From Tamarix chinensis (taxonomy: Eukaryota > Streptophyta > Magnoliopsida > Caryophyllales > Tamaricaceae), in contig CM060176.1 of assembly GCA_030549775.1 (NCBI GenBank), positions 97,579,815-97,643,814 of the forward strand: a stretch of DNA of 64,000 bases, given 5' to 3'. Positions 13,001 to 24,018 of this stretch are shown here, piece after piece (position 1 is the first letter of the stretch; every line of letters starts with the position of its first letter). The notes beneath the pieces are model-generated. The model made no database searches, had not been told where the DNA came from, and saw nothing but the letters and a program-made list of their open reading frames with translations. A program made the translations under genes and the position numbers.

Positions 13001-16000
13001 ATATATTCTCCCAAACAAAACACAATCAAATGGTAATCACTCAAGGAAAGGTATGTTTTTGTGTGTGTGGTCGCACAACTCACAAAAGAAAAGGATTTAA
13101 TACACAAGAATAAAAACCAAATAGATTTTACAAAGAAAAGAATGTGTATCTTCAAACTTATGGGAATCTTGATGAAGATTATCAAGATTTTGATGAAGAT
13201 CCTAGTGAAATATGCATAGAAAAGATTGAAGATCAGCTAATGCTTGAGATCAAAACATCTTGTTAGATTTTTGAAGGAGAAAAAAAGGATAAAGAATGAT
13301 AAAGAAATCAAGATCTTGATGTGGTTCTTGATAGGAGATGTAAGCAAGATGAATATATGCTAATGAATGGTTTCTTGGTAGAATTTAAGAAAACCAAGAG
13401 GACGAAATGAGGAGAAAATGGTGTAGAAAAACAGAAAGAAAAATTAGCAAAATGAGTGGAACAAAAGGCCTAGAAAAGTAACTACCTTTGAGAAGGATAA
13501 ACATACTCTGATACCACTTTGGATTTGGATTTGCATGCTCCACCCCCACATGCAAATACCATGGAGAATCGACACCAATTCGAATGATATATTTCAAACT
13601 CAGAGGATTGGAGATGGATATGATTGAAAGTGATTTCACAAAGTAATCACTTCCAAACTACCAACTAAGGATTCATAAATATTTCTTCATTTGGGATCCC
13701 TCAAGTCAAGAGGAAGACACAAATTAGACTTTCAAAGGTAGGAACAATTTTGAAGAAATTTACAAAGTATATCTTAAAAGGAACAAACCCAAACTCACTA
13801 TAATGAATGGATCTGTACAACTTCATTTCACAAAGAATATGAAATCGAATGAAACTAACAGAGAATTCTATTACTCAACTTAACATTACTCTACTTACAA
13901 GAGTCGTGTGTATGCTATATATATAGGCATATCCCATGAAATACTCAGCCATCAAGCTATATTACACGTTGGGATAAGGGAGAATTAGTTAAGAACATAT
14001 TTTAGCTAACTAGAAAACCCTAGCTAAGTAGTTCGAACCAAGATAATTGTAACCTCCACGCTGCATGTTTGTTTTTCCACGTCCAATCTCTAACATTATC
14101 ATTTTGATTGGTCAACAATGTGTCCAACTTAGCAAGGCTTCATTTGGTTGCACAAAATTACCAATTTTGTAAGATTCTTTGATTTATGCCCAAATATTTA
14201 AGAAAGTGTTTCAACTTGAAAAACTTCTCCAATAACTTTAAGAAATATCTAAAATATATTCAAAACACATGTTTAGATATATGAATGAGGATGATACTAC
14301 ATCATCAATCTAAGAATTCATTAAGGTCATCCTAGTTGAATTATTCACACTTTTAGGCATAATAAGTCATTAATGATCAAAATGCTCGTATATAATATTT
14401 TCTCAATAATTTCTCATTTTAATATCAATTGTTATTAGAATTAAGCAAAATTCATGATATGAATAAATAACATTAAAATAGGCACTTTAATATAAAATTA
14501 TAGTTTTGGAAAATTTCATAAGTGACAAAATTATTATCTTTCCCCTAAAATACAATCAAGTCCATTTAGCGTGTAAAACCTTAATCACACATAATTATTT
14601 TACCTCAAACAATCCTATTCTAGCATGCTATCATACGTGTATTAAAATACATAAATATAATATGCACTTGCATAAAAATACAAAGTCATATGTTTAGAAA
14701 AATTAATAACAATGAATAGTGCATGTATATTTTCATGAACTTACAAGCAAGCGTAAATCACATTTAAGCATAACATAGAAAATCTCAAACATGTTATCAC
14801 ATGATTTTTACATATTTAGTTGGAGCATATGAATTATCTCTTTCCAAATACAAATAGCAAAACAAAAACAAAGAATCACAAAAAAAAACTTCAACGCCTT
14901 CGAAAAATGGAGGCACAAGAGGAGGAGATAAAATATGACAACTTCACAATTTAACCAAAAATCTAACATTCTTTACTTATTTAAAAATGAATTAAGGATA
15001 GATAGAAGGAAATGTAGAAGTGAAAACAAGAGACTAAGGAGAAAGAGAGGATGGTGGGTCTCAGTTATAGGCTCAACAAAACTTAAGAATACTAAGCAAA
15101 AATAACCAAAATGAAAAGAGAGATGGGAGCAAGACAACTGAGGTATCAATAGAGGATGGAGGATTAAAAAATATGCTGCCAAAAGAGGGGGAGAGGTAGT
15201 TTGTTACACACTTAAATGATAAAGTATAAGGTGGTTGAGTATATTTAGGTTAAATGAAGTTATGAAAACCCAAAATTCAACCGAGGGATGAGGGAGGTGA
15301 TGATGTGCAGGTCTAAGATCAAATTTAAGCATGGGGAATGTAAGTGAAGAAGGTTGGGTGTAAGAAAAAGCTAAAAGGACACAACTAGCATAGGTAGAAA
15401 GTGTAAAAAAGTGATTTTGGCTCAAATTTTGGTTGAATGAATAAAACAATGGTCAACTTCGTACAAAATCTGATTATGGAAAGGAAGTAATTTCGTAGGT
15501 AAACAGTTATTTTAGGATTTATGGATTATTTTTAGTGGTAGAATGATTAATAAAGAGGATAAAATTAGGGAAAATAGAAAACAAGCTCATAAAATTATGA
15601 AAATTTATAGAAACTCTTAAAATAATGTTTTGAACTCACATGTAAAGTTTCATGAATTTAAAACAATGTTTGATATATTAAATATTGACTTGATGTTGAA
15701 CTAACAAGCTTATAAGGTAATTAAAAAAAATATATGGCAAAACTATTTCTAAAATCACAGAAAGTACAAGATCCTCCTATTTATCCATTTTCAACCTAAA
15801 TATATTTTTTTCATAATTTTTACCCCTGTTTGATATGATTATGAGCTAGCATACCTTAATTATATATTTTACGTATACAGTTCAACAGTGATAGCAAACA
15901 AAAATAAAATTAAACCAAAATTTTTAGATTTACATTTCAGCACATTTAGTACCAAAATACAATTTTATTGGAATATTTTTCAAGGTGTAAATTAAAATTT

Positions 16001-17596
16001 AACCCATATGAATAATATTTTATAAATAAAGTACCTTTGGTCACAAAATCGCAGTTACTTCAGAATCACCCAAAATAATATTGAAGCCATAAAATATTAT
16101 ATAATCATTTATGTAATTAATTACACATTAAATAACACATATTACTATGCATAATTATGGCTAGCTAGGAACAGGATATTATGGCTGTATTAACATTTAG
16201 TGGTTCTCCCTCGATTCCCTCCTTTCTATCGTCCTATCATGATTTACCTTGCCTGGGGATGCTTGTCTCTATATAACAGCACTAGACTAATGACATTTAT
16301 CGTGCGGCTGTCTATTCACGGGTGTAACCCAAAATCTACTAAAGGAAAAGACAGAATACATGGTACTCAAAATGTTGGTGAATTTTCCAACTGTACAATA
16401 AGTGGCCTTATTTATCTGGACTCTTGGATTCTATCGAAATTATGGAATATAATCCGTTCCATCTTTTCTTTTTTTCTGGTCAACAGCATAAATGTAGATT
16501 TCCTTTTTCTTTCTTTTTTAATATCTTTGTGAAAGATAAATGAGTGAAAATATTGTTAAAAATTAAGCAACCGATGCTACTATTTGGTCTTTGCATAAGC
16601 CAATGCTCTCTAAAGGGTAGAGTCTTTCTTTATCAGTTCCAAATTCTACATGATCAGCATTCTTGATGTTTCTGTCTCTGTATGACTGCTTCTTTTGTAG
16701 GTACTTGGCCACTGCATCCTCAGACCATACTGTCAAGATATGGAATGTTGATGACGGTTTTTCGTTGAAGAGAACTTTAGTTGGTAATTTTTGTTTCCCA
16801 TACCCTACTACATTACATGTGCGCTTGCAAGGCTCGAAGAAACATCCTCTTAATATGTGTCTTATTTTGTTGATGCTGATTGCAGGACATCAACGTTGGG
16901 TATGGGATTGTGTTTTTTCTGTTGACGGTGCCTATCTTATTACAGGTACCCTGTTTCTGTACATCCACTGCTAATTTTGTTTGGTTGGTGAAAAAAAAGA
17001 AAAGAAAAAGTTGATACATAGTTTAGTCCAACTAAAGAAATTGTAGTCATGTTGACAGTTGAAGGATCTCTAAAAGATAATCAGTGTTGTACTGATAAGG
17101 GGATGCTGGAAAATGTGGAAACAGCAATTATTTTTCTGTGTATTTTGGGAAAATGCATTATTAGTCGATATCTCTGAATTACACCCCCAAAAAAAAAAGA
17201 ACTACAATAACCAAAATCACCCCTATTTCAGGAATAGGTCTAAAGAAATTTGAGCTTGTGTCATTATGCGATTAGTTTTGTGTTACAAGTCCTGCAAAAG
17301 TCATAGCGCTCAATTGGATCCAACTCGTGGCAAAAATTAGCCCGAGTCCACCATAATTCTATAATTTGTTGTAAAAGTCTGCTTAAATACTCCATCTTAT
17401 GCCTCCGATTCACTGTATAAAAACAAATTATTGCATGCTACTTTTTGACGTCTTAACTTCCGTGTCAGCTTCCTCTGATACAACGGCAAGACTCTGGTCA
17501 ATGTCAACTGGTGAAGTTATCCAAATTTATCAAGGGCATCATAAAGCTACGGTATGCTGTGCTCTTCATGATGGAGCTGAACCATCCTCCGCCTGA
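6901..17596 (+). CDS. LST8: TOR complex WD40 subunit LST8, 3' half in five exons
   Basis: LST8 is a seven-bladed WD40 protein that binds and stabilises the TOR kinase domain in the growth-controlling TOR complex. Exons are 6901-7017, 7104-7198, 16701-16783, 16886-16945 and 17469-17596; all introns are GT-AG and the frame is continuous, giving the last 160 residues of a protein usually near 305. Visible features are [13 protein letters not shown] and CYVWR (blade 5), [12 protein letters not shown] to VKIWN (blade 6), [12 protein letters not shown] with [12 protein letters not shown] (blade 7), and the LST8-typical end [13 protein letters not shown]. These segments match plant LST8 as I remember it. 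No frameshift or stop interrupts the exons, so the gene looks functional as far as seen. The 5' exons are not in the window or were not recognised. The third visible exon lies 9.5 kb downstream of the second because transposons fill the intron. Confidence 0.93.
7104..7198 (+). CDS. LST8: LST8 exon (blades 5-6)
   Basis: Starts after TTGCAG and ends AACAG|GTTGG. It encodes [15 protein letters not shown] to SPEYCEPN and leaves two bases of an Arg codon. The codon is completed by the first base of the exon at 16701, which supports the very long intron. Confidence 0.93.
7513..7974. mobile_element. MITE-like element
   Basis: About 25-bp imperfect terminal inverted repeats: GGATTGTTCATG...AATATCC at 7513-7537 and its inverse GGATATTTG...ATCCC at 7951-7974. 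The element is 462 bp, AT-rich and has no coding capacity, as expected of a non-autonomous DNA transposon. No convincing target duplication was found, so the superfamily is not assigned. Confidence 0.55.
8155..8625. repeat. Repeat rich in (T)ATCCATA / TATGGATA motifs
   Basis: Repeated ATCCATATCC-type motifs on one strand (8200-8310, 8510-8590) face GGGTACGGGTATGGATATG on the other (8456-8476), so the segment can fold into a hairpin. Such TATGGGTA-rich non-autonomous elements are common in plants. Boundaries are approximate. Confidence 0.4.
10757..11474 (-). repeat. 3' LTR of the gag-only element
   Basis: 718-bp direct repeat of 13520-14304, diverged by substitutions and one large indel. Ends are TGTAGATTTGCA and CTGCATCA on the + strand. 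Confidence 0.7.
12006..12690 (-). pseudogene. Retrotransposon gag, frameshifted
   Basis: The minus strand encodes a plant retrotransposon gag: [20 protein letters not shown] followed, in another frame, by [20 protein letters not shown] and [16 protein letters not shown]. These are the core blocks of the Retrotrans_gag domain. The frame change lies at a T-run near 12474-12481, so the product is broken in this copy. Downstream, [15 protein letters not shown] (about 12010-12060) is a zinc-knuckle relic with Asn where the zinc-binding His is expected. Gag would form the virus-like particle that packages element RNA. Confidence 0.65.
13508..13519 (-). other. Primer binding site of the gag-only element
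   Basis: GTGGTATCAGAG on the minus strand, next to the 5' LTR, complementary to the 3' end of initiator methionine tRNA as in most plant LTR elements. Confidence 0.65.
13520..14304 (-). repeat. 5' LTR of the gag-only element
   Basis: 785-bp direct repeat of 10757-11474. The start is blurred by a short TTTGGA duplication at 13518-13530. Confidence 0.65.
16701..16783 (+). CDS. LST8: LST8 exon (blade 6)
   Basis: Follows TTTTGTAG. Its first base completes the Arg codon from 7198. It encodes [20 protein letters not shown] to KRTLV and ends TTG|GTAATT. Confidence 0.93.
16886..16945 (+). CDS. LST8: LST8 exon (blade 7)
   Basis: Follows ATTGCAG and encodes [20 protein letters not shown] across the splice, ending ACAG|GTACCC. 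The 102-bp intron before it contains an in-frame-looking extension that is not needed. Confidence 0.93.
17469..17596 (+). CDS. LST8: LST8 last exon
   Basis: Follows GTGTCAG. It encodes [16 protein letters not shown] through [17 protein letters not shown] and a TGA stop at 17594-17596. Position and ending agree with plant LST8. Confidence 0.93.
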
Positions 17597-19215
17597 GTTG
17601 ATGTCTGGGCTTATCTTTGCCACATGTATGTACATAATGTATTCGTAGCTACGTGCAGAGGCGTGTACCGGTTTTTATACGGTTCGCGTTCGTTCAAGAT
17701 ATTAGTTCTTAAGTCTTAATTTTGACAGTAAATTTTGAAGGATGGATTTGGCGAATATTGTTGTTCATGGATAAAGGAATCTCTATATTCCTGAGTTAGG
17801 CAGGGGTTACATGACTTCCGCCACATCTTCGTTCAGTTTTAGAAGATGCTCATTTGGGTAGAAAGCTATGATCTGGCCTCCGAGCCCTCATCCTCTTGAT
17901 GGATTGGGTTTAAAGCCTTGTTTGGCACTGGGTAAATTAGGAGAGTAAGTTATACATTACCTGAGAGATGACTGAAGAGTAAAAAATGGTTTTTCTTTTG
18001 GTGGAAGAGAAGTGAGAAAGAACAAACTATTGTCTTTTATGTTTTATGACTTAGTTTCACTTAAAAAAAACAGCTATGTAATATACGTATCCCTAATTAA
18101 ATGGTACTTTCCTGCTCAAGATTAATTTTAACACATAACCAGAAAACAAAACATAAAGAATACTTTTCCTCGTACTTCTTTTATGTATACCTAACAAAAT
18201 TATTACCGAAGAGTTTCACTTCCTCGGTATCTAACATAATTGATGGCAAAGGATGCTTAACCTTATATAGAAAAATATGGTGGGTGAAATTGTCACTAAT
18301 ATCAAACAAGTGATTTAGTCTTTCCAAACCTTTCATAGAGGTTGTGGAAAGTGTTAAACAATGATGCTTCCAATAAGATGTTGATTCTTATTTAACTCAC
18401 CTAAAAAAAAAAAGAACTACAAACAATCTGTACTTTTAAGAAAATGTTGTCCACATTTTCATACTATATGAAAAAAGACAATAATATATTTAAAGCATAT
18501 TTTTAAGACAATACTTTGATTTAGGAGTATTTAAAATAGGTGTCTCTATCTTTCATATTGGATATCAAATTCATGTCTAGTGAATCGAAAGTATGAGTTT
18601 TTAATGTCAAACAAATATAGTTGGATATAGATTGGATCAAATGAAAGTTCTAATTATTGAATTTAAAAACTTGTAAAAGAAAATATCTAAAAATATGAAT
18701 CGAAAGTCACGTTATTATCAATATTCATATATATATATATACATGTCTTCTTTTTTCCTAAAAAGATTTAGAATATTAGTATAGTAATGAATTGTTAGGA
18801 TAATAAGCAATATACAGAATAATAGGAACACGATAAAAATAGGAGAAGAAACAAAAATTAGAAGCGGAGAGAATTTTGACTTATCAATCTTTTTTTTTTG
18901 GTCAAAAAACTCATTGTCTTGAAGCAAATTACGATCAAACTTCAATACAATCAGTAATGCTTATTTGCTCAAAGGTTAGCACATGCCATTACCATTCTTA
19001 CTCAAGATTGATGACAAATGGAATAAGCAAAAATGATCACCCAAAACTTTTTTAAGTGAAGGAAAAATGTGAAGCTTGGGTTTGAAGGCATAGGAGAGTG
19101 AAGAAAAGAGAAGGAAATTGTTTTTTGTTTTTGTGAAAACCAAATAGTTTTTGTTTTTGTGAAAACCAAATACTAAAGTATAAAACTGCAACCCTACACT
19201 AATAGCAAATAGTTA
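17597..19215 (+). other. LST8 3' UTR and intergenic sequence
   Basis: The first few hundred bases should hold the LST8 3' UTR and polyadenylation site, which I could not place exactly. Beyond about 17950 the sequence is AT-rich with a 45-bp near-perfect direct repeat (AGTTTTTGTTTTTGTGAAAA, around 19115 and 19146). No gene was recognised. Confidence 0.45.
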
Positions 19216-19980
19216 TATGGAGTGCTTTCACGATTGATAATTGGTCCCAAAGATCAATGTGAACGATTTCTAGTGTATTTTTTCTTCACTCACATGCTTT
19301 AAAAGTAACTTCCAATAAGGTGACCCATTCTTAGATTATTGCAAACCAAACACATTTAACTATGGAAATCTTTAATGATAGATTTTTGAAAAATTAAGGT
19401 GCACCTTGTTGATATAGGTAGTCATATTAATCCTTTGAAGCCTACATCATCCAATACTAATTTGGGGTATTATATTTACCTCCACTTCAAAATGCAATAT
19501 CTTTATTGTGTCTCAACCACTCATTGTCTCATCACCATCCATTCTGAGAATTGTCCCACATATAGCTGATTGACTCACCTAATTTAGCTCAAGGTCACGG
19601 TTTTACTCTGATATCATTTGTAATTGTAATAGACTAAATTAACTATAGATGATGGAGTCTTCAAAGGGTTGATGTGACTAGTGGAGTTCTTCAGTGATGG
19701 ATTTTCAAAAAAATAAAATAAGGTGCACCTTGTTTATATAAGTAATCATATTAATCATTTGAAGCCTCCATTATCCACCACTAATTTGTGGTATTATATT
19801 TATCCCTACTCAAAAATGCAAAGTTTTTGTTGTGCCTCAACCACTAATTGTTTCATTACTATCCATTCCTAGACTTGTCTCACTTGTAGCTGATTGAGTC
19901 ATCAAAGTTTACCTCGCGGTCACGGTTTTATTTTGATATCATATGTGATTGTAAAAGGTTAAATTAGTGATGGATGATGG
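19216..19980. mobile_element. Rearranged Cassandra-type LTR cluster, left part
   Basis: 19216-19473 aligns with the Cassandra LTR at 54599-54904 in the same orientation, including a degenerate 5S-like C box (GAATGGGTGACC on the minus strand, about 19317-19334). Next comes a unit repeated about every 323 bp (from about 19474 and 19798). On the minus strand it carries a PBS-like TGATATCAGAG (about 19604-19614) and a PPT-like AAGTGGAGGTAAA next to TATAATACCCC. Within the unit, pieces of the LTR start occur in both orientations (around 19655 and 19740), so the cluster is partly palindromic. It continues after the solo LTR at 24019. Confidence 0.6.
19976..19980. repeat. Target duplication GATGG (left)
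   Basis: Identical to 24019-24023 on the other side of the solo LTR. Confidence 0.8.
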
Positions 19981-20704
19981 TGTAATACCCCAAAATTTAC
20001 AACTGAAAAATATCATTTAATGAAAAGGTTTAGCTGAAGCGAAATAACCGAAATGTAAATCATGGTGGTATTACCGCCACACTTAGTACCGGACCGGTTC
20101 ACTTCTACCGTTCCAGTACCAAGTGCTAAGGCTTATTGGGATAGACATCAAACACAAGTCAATAATTAAAACGAGCATTCACAAAAGAAATGAGTCATTA
20201 ACCGTGCAGGAAATCAGAGTGCGGTAATCAAAAGGTACATACCAAAAGTATAGTTTTAAAGTTTTCAAACGTCAGAAACATCATACATAAGAATAAAACT
20301 ATTATAATGATACAAGAAAACATAACGGATGAAAAACTCTAGCCATGTCACTCTCGACCCCCAAGCTAGGTCTAGACTCAACTCTCAGCCCCACCCGATG
20401 CCTCATAAGTATCGTAGGCATCAAAGATATAATCATCGACCTACACTAAGTCAGAAGGGCCTTCTGCTCGTGGGAATGAGTAGCACCCATGAAACGGGTG
20501 GTCAGTACGCTACGTACTGAGTAAGGTAACCGTGTAACTAAGGCCAAACATATAAGACACATAACACAAGCATGATCATACAGGTATCATATAATAATAC
20601 AGGTAATGAGGCCGGTTACATTCCAAATAAACTTGTTCTTTTGATCTCTTAACGATATACCTATTTCACACACTCTTTATTAATCCATGCCAGTACGAGA
20701 ACCC

Positions 20705-21060
20705 CACTATTATAGCCGGTGGACCGAAAATACACACAGGGCAGAACACTCCTAACTACTATTATTCGCCGGTGGACCTGTCTCCAGGGAAAAACGCTCC
20801 TGGCCACTATTATTCGCTGGTAGACCGGTCTGGCCCCGACTCACATGGTATTTTGCTATAAGTACTTAATGTATTTCCCACGTCTTAGCTTCATTACGTT
20901 TGGTTTGTTGAGCACAGAATCCTCCACTATTATAGCCGATGGACTGAAAATCGTACAAGACAAAACGCTCCTAGCCACTATTATTCACCGATGGATCGGT
21001 CTCCAAGGCACCCCGACTCCTGGCCACTATTATTCACCAGTGGACCGGTCTAGGCCCAAC
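20705..21060. repeat. Tandem GGTGGACCGG modules in family A LTR
   Basis: Six diverged copies of a 50-75 bp module whose core is CCACTATTATAGCCGGTGGA followed by CCGG. Spacers contain GGGCAGAACGCTCCTGG-type text. The modules come in two groups of three, separated by a stretch starting GGCCCCGACTCACATGG. The same arrangement occurs at 36026-36440 and, inverted, at 50770-51330. Confidence 0.7.
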
Positions 21061-22559
21061 TCAACAATATTTCTCTTTAAATGATTAGTGTCTTATTTGT
21101 ATCTTATTCGATGATTTTCTTTACCCTTGACATGCATGCCACTAATCTTCTACTTTTATCCTCCCAAGCGGGGCTCGTCCCATATCTTGAGACTCCGGCA
21201 CCTCCTAACTGCCCTGAGATCCCTTCTTTATTCCATTACCCACACGAGAAGCCCAATTTCGATGCAGATGGGTCAAGGCCCACTACCTCATACCACTAAG
21301 CCCATTCATAGTCCTCCCTAGGGTTTTCTCCAGAAAAACCCTAATTTGGGCCTATGTAGCCCATCCTTCTCTGCTTCACACGACCTGAACTATTTTATCA
21401 CCCCACATTTCACAACTCTTGGATTCAACTCTCCCCTCATACCTCACTTACCCTCATTTATTATTATTTTTTATTTTATTTTTCTTTTTCCACCTTCTCA
21501 AATTAGGGTTCCTTCCAAACCCTAGCCTGGTCTCCTACGCACCCTTATACTGTTCCACGTGTTATTCCTCACTCGAATCCCCCAATCACCCAAACGACAC
21601 TTCTATTACCCTCCTCACGCCTCGAGGAAACTTTCCATATGTAAAGTTTGCCCCATGCGGACTCTAACCATCCCATGCAAAACCCTCGATATTTATCATG
21701 CAAACCCTAAACTATCCATTCAAACCCTAGCTCCTCCCATGTAAACCCTAGTTTCTCCCACTCTTTCATTTTATTTAAGTCCCCCCTATTTTATTCATCA
21801 TTCATGGATCATGGGTTATTTAGAAAATTCTTACCTACGTTAGCCAACTTACTTCCCCTTGGTTATCTTAATTTCCCATTTTTCTTTTTCATGCCTCCAT
21901 CCCACATCACGACCTCAAATACCCTAGTATGCATGTCCTAAGGGCCACATCACATCTCGTCACAATTCGCATGATATCCATATTAGCACATACCAAAAGA
22001 GAGCACATGAACATGCCTCTGTTCCGAGCCGCGCTACACATAAGATAGTTAAGAACATCTAATCTCCCTCTACCAGAATTATAATCATACAGGACATCTA
22101 AGGCATGTAAGACACATAGCACACATGCGGCCTTAGCTACACCCTTACTTAAAACGTCGTCGGGCTTGAAGCACGCTCCTACGCCTCCTAAGGATTTTGA
22201 CTTGATTCACTTATAAGAGAAAAATACTATGGGTTAATCTCCCTCTACCAGAATTACCAGAATTTCCTATCTTACCCCTATCATGGCCTACTACTAAGGC
22301 TAATAATGATAATAGTAGTTTTATGATTAAAAGTAGGGTTATTATTCTCAAAATAATTAATCATGCCACTACTAAATAAATTAAGTCTTAGTAATATTCC
22401 TAGTATTAAAGTAATGGTTTCAATATTACTAATAATAATATTATTGTTAGTTTTTATAACAATATTAATATTGACCCCAAATTCTAGTAATAATAGTGAT
22501 GAAAATAATATAAAAGTAATGGCCATAATGATACTTATATTAATAACACTAGTAGTAGC

Positions 22560-22560
22560 A

Positions 22561-22618
<58 letters not shown>

Positions 22619-22632
22619 TGATAATAATAATA
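22560..22632. repeat. (AAT)n microsatellite
   Basis: A near-uninterrupted ATA/AAT trinucleotide run inside the solo LTR. The matching (ATT)n run at 49079-49125 occupies the corresponding place in the inverted copy. Confidence 0.8.
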
Positions 22633-23163
22633 ATAACACTAATAATAATTGTTAATAATAACACTATTAATATTAAAATTCATTAACACTTTTATACAAA
22701 AGGTTTAAGGGTTAAGAAATTGGGATACCACCTAGGTTTGGTGGCGGCGGCAGTGGTGGAGGAGGAAGGGAGGTGGAGAGATGGGTGTGGAGGCTAGGGG
22801 AGAGGGAAGTAGGGGTAGATGGAGGTGTGGGGAGGTAGAGTAGGGTCCCCTGGTTGTTTTGGGGGGTAGAGGTGGCGCTATAGGTGGCGGAATCGGTGGC
22901 AAATGGAGGCACGAGGGGTGGCGCAGGGTTGAAATGGGTTGTTCGGGAGGGGGACTTTGCATGGTCGGGGTGGCTCGTTAGGGAAAGGCAAGGAAGGAAG
23001 GTGGCTTAGTTGCATAGAGGGCGGTGCAGGGAAGGTTTTGGTGGCCGGAGTGGGCAGTGGCGACAACCGACGATGGAGGAACGGTGGCCTGATTGGGCGG
23101 TGGCGCACGGGTTGAATTTCTGGGCTGCCAAAATCATAAATCGATTATGGCGGCCTTTGGGGG

Positions 23164-23171
23164 TATATATA
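23164..23171 (-). promoter_or_regulatory. Putative LTR TATA box
   Basis: TATATATA followed by CCCCCAAAGG on the minus strand. It corresponds to the TATAAATA and CCCCCC at 48508 in another family A LTR. Confidence 0.5.
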
Positions 23172-24018
23172 GATAAATTAGAAGGGAAAATGAAAAAGAG
23201 GAGTGGGAGAGTAGGGGGCAAGGGTTATGGGGCTCCGACCGGCGAGGGTAGGCCGGCGCAGGTCTACCTTCGTAGGCCATTTTTGACGGGAAAGAAAGGG
23301 ATGGCGCGCGCAGGAGAGGGGATGACCGGCCATGATGAAGTGACAGGGAAGACGACGAGGAAGAGAGGAGGAGAAAGGCGAGTCAAATGGCATGATTGGT
23401 GGCAGAAATCCCAACACCGATTGAGGGAGTTGCAGGCAGCGCAAGAGGAAGAAGATAACGTAGGAGGAAGGGGAAGAGCTGGACCGGTGGTCCAAGGGAA
23501 AAGAAAGGAAGATAGAAGAGGCCAGACTGGCTGGGAGAAGAAGAAAAATGACCGACGATGCGGGCCTGGGCCACGCAGGGGGAAGGGGAGGATTTGGGCT
23601 CAAGGCGAGCCGACCCAGGTCGGGGGAAAGGAGAAAAAGGAAGGAAGAAGGAAGAGAAGAAAAAAAAGAAAGAAAAAGGAAGAAGAGAGGGAACAAGAAA
23701 AAGAAAAAGGAAAAAGGTGGGTTTGGGGTTAATTAATATATTTTGGGTATTTTGGGATATTTAATAAAATATTAATATTAAAATAATAATTAAATTCTCT
23801 TTTTAGGTTAATTTAAGGATTTTGAAAGATTTTTCTTAAATTCCATTTTAATTAGCAAAATACTCAAAATTTTCCTATTTTAATTATTTATTAATTTCTC
23901 CTAGATTTACCTTAATTAATTTCCTCTTAATTTAATTAAAAATGGTTCATTTAATTAATTTTCCTAATAAATTCTTATTTGGCAATAATTTCCTAAATTA
24001 GGGTTTTGGGGTATTTTA

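Larger units (their letters stand above)
10757..14304 (-). mobile_element. Gag-only LTR retrotransposon (TR-GAG type)
   Basis: Two direct repeats (10757-11474 and about 13520-14304) flank a 2.0 kb interior. On the minus strand the element starts TGATGTAGTATC at 14304. A tRNA-iMet-type PBS (GTGGTATCAGAG, 13508-13519) follows the 5' LTR, and an AAGAGG...TTTTTTTTAAAG polypurine-like tract (about 11475-11500) precedes the 3' LTR. The interior encodes only a gag with zinc knuckle; there is no protease, RT or integrase. This matches the TR-GAG class, which depends on enzymes of an autonomous partner. The right-hand LTR has an extra segment of about 67 bp (about 13660-13726). No clean target duplication was seen. 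Confidence 0.7.
9378..15570 (-). mobile_element. Large LTR-like block (family C), interrupted
   Basis: It begins TGTAACACCTCC at 9378, like the U5 ends of the gypsy LTRs in this window read in reverse. The TATCCGCTTA at about 9549-9558 corresponds to their conserved GCGGAAGC motif. Positions 10480-10640 share with the other LTR families a module running from a CCTTAG-type start to CAAGGTCTT...ACTTTAAAT. The block is split by the gag-only element at 10757-14304 and resumes after it (TCATTAAGGTCATCC). The right boundary was not resolved; 15570 is approximate. No PBS or pol was found, so it may be a solo LTR. Confidence 0.45.
7199..16700 (+). other. LST8: LST8 intron of 9.5 kb filled with transposons
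   Basis: Donor GTTGGT and acceptor TTTTGTAG join exons in phase 2. The intron contains a MITE (7513-7974), a hairpin repeat (8155-8625), an LTR-like block from 9378 and a nested gag-only retroelement (10757-14304). From about 15570 to 16700 nothing specific was recognised apart from AT-rich sequence and a 110-residue frame (16200-16532) without family resemblance. The gap 8626-9377 also holds nothing recognisable. Confidence 0.88.
19981..24018 (-). mobile_element. Solo LTR, family A (4.04 kb)
   Basis: It starts TGTAATACCCC and ends GGGGTATTTTA on the + strand, with perfect GATGG duplications and no internal region, so it is a solo LTR left by recombination between two LTRs. Orientation is minus by comparison with elements that have PBS and PPT. 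Contents from left to right on + are a U5-like end with ACCGGTTCACT (about 20092), tandem GGTGGACCGG modules (20705-21060), an AT-rich trinucleotide part (about 22300-22685) and a purine-rich island (22730-23730). The TATA box is at 23164. The 240-residue frame on + (23010-23732) and the opposite one (23178-23696) are low-complexity products of the island. Confidence 0.85.

Noticed and set aside
16200..16532. 110-residue frame before the LST8 acceptor
   Set aside because: No family resemblance, and it lies in the intron. It is not needed for LST8 splicing.
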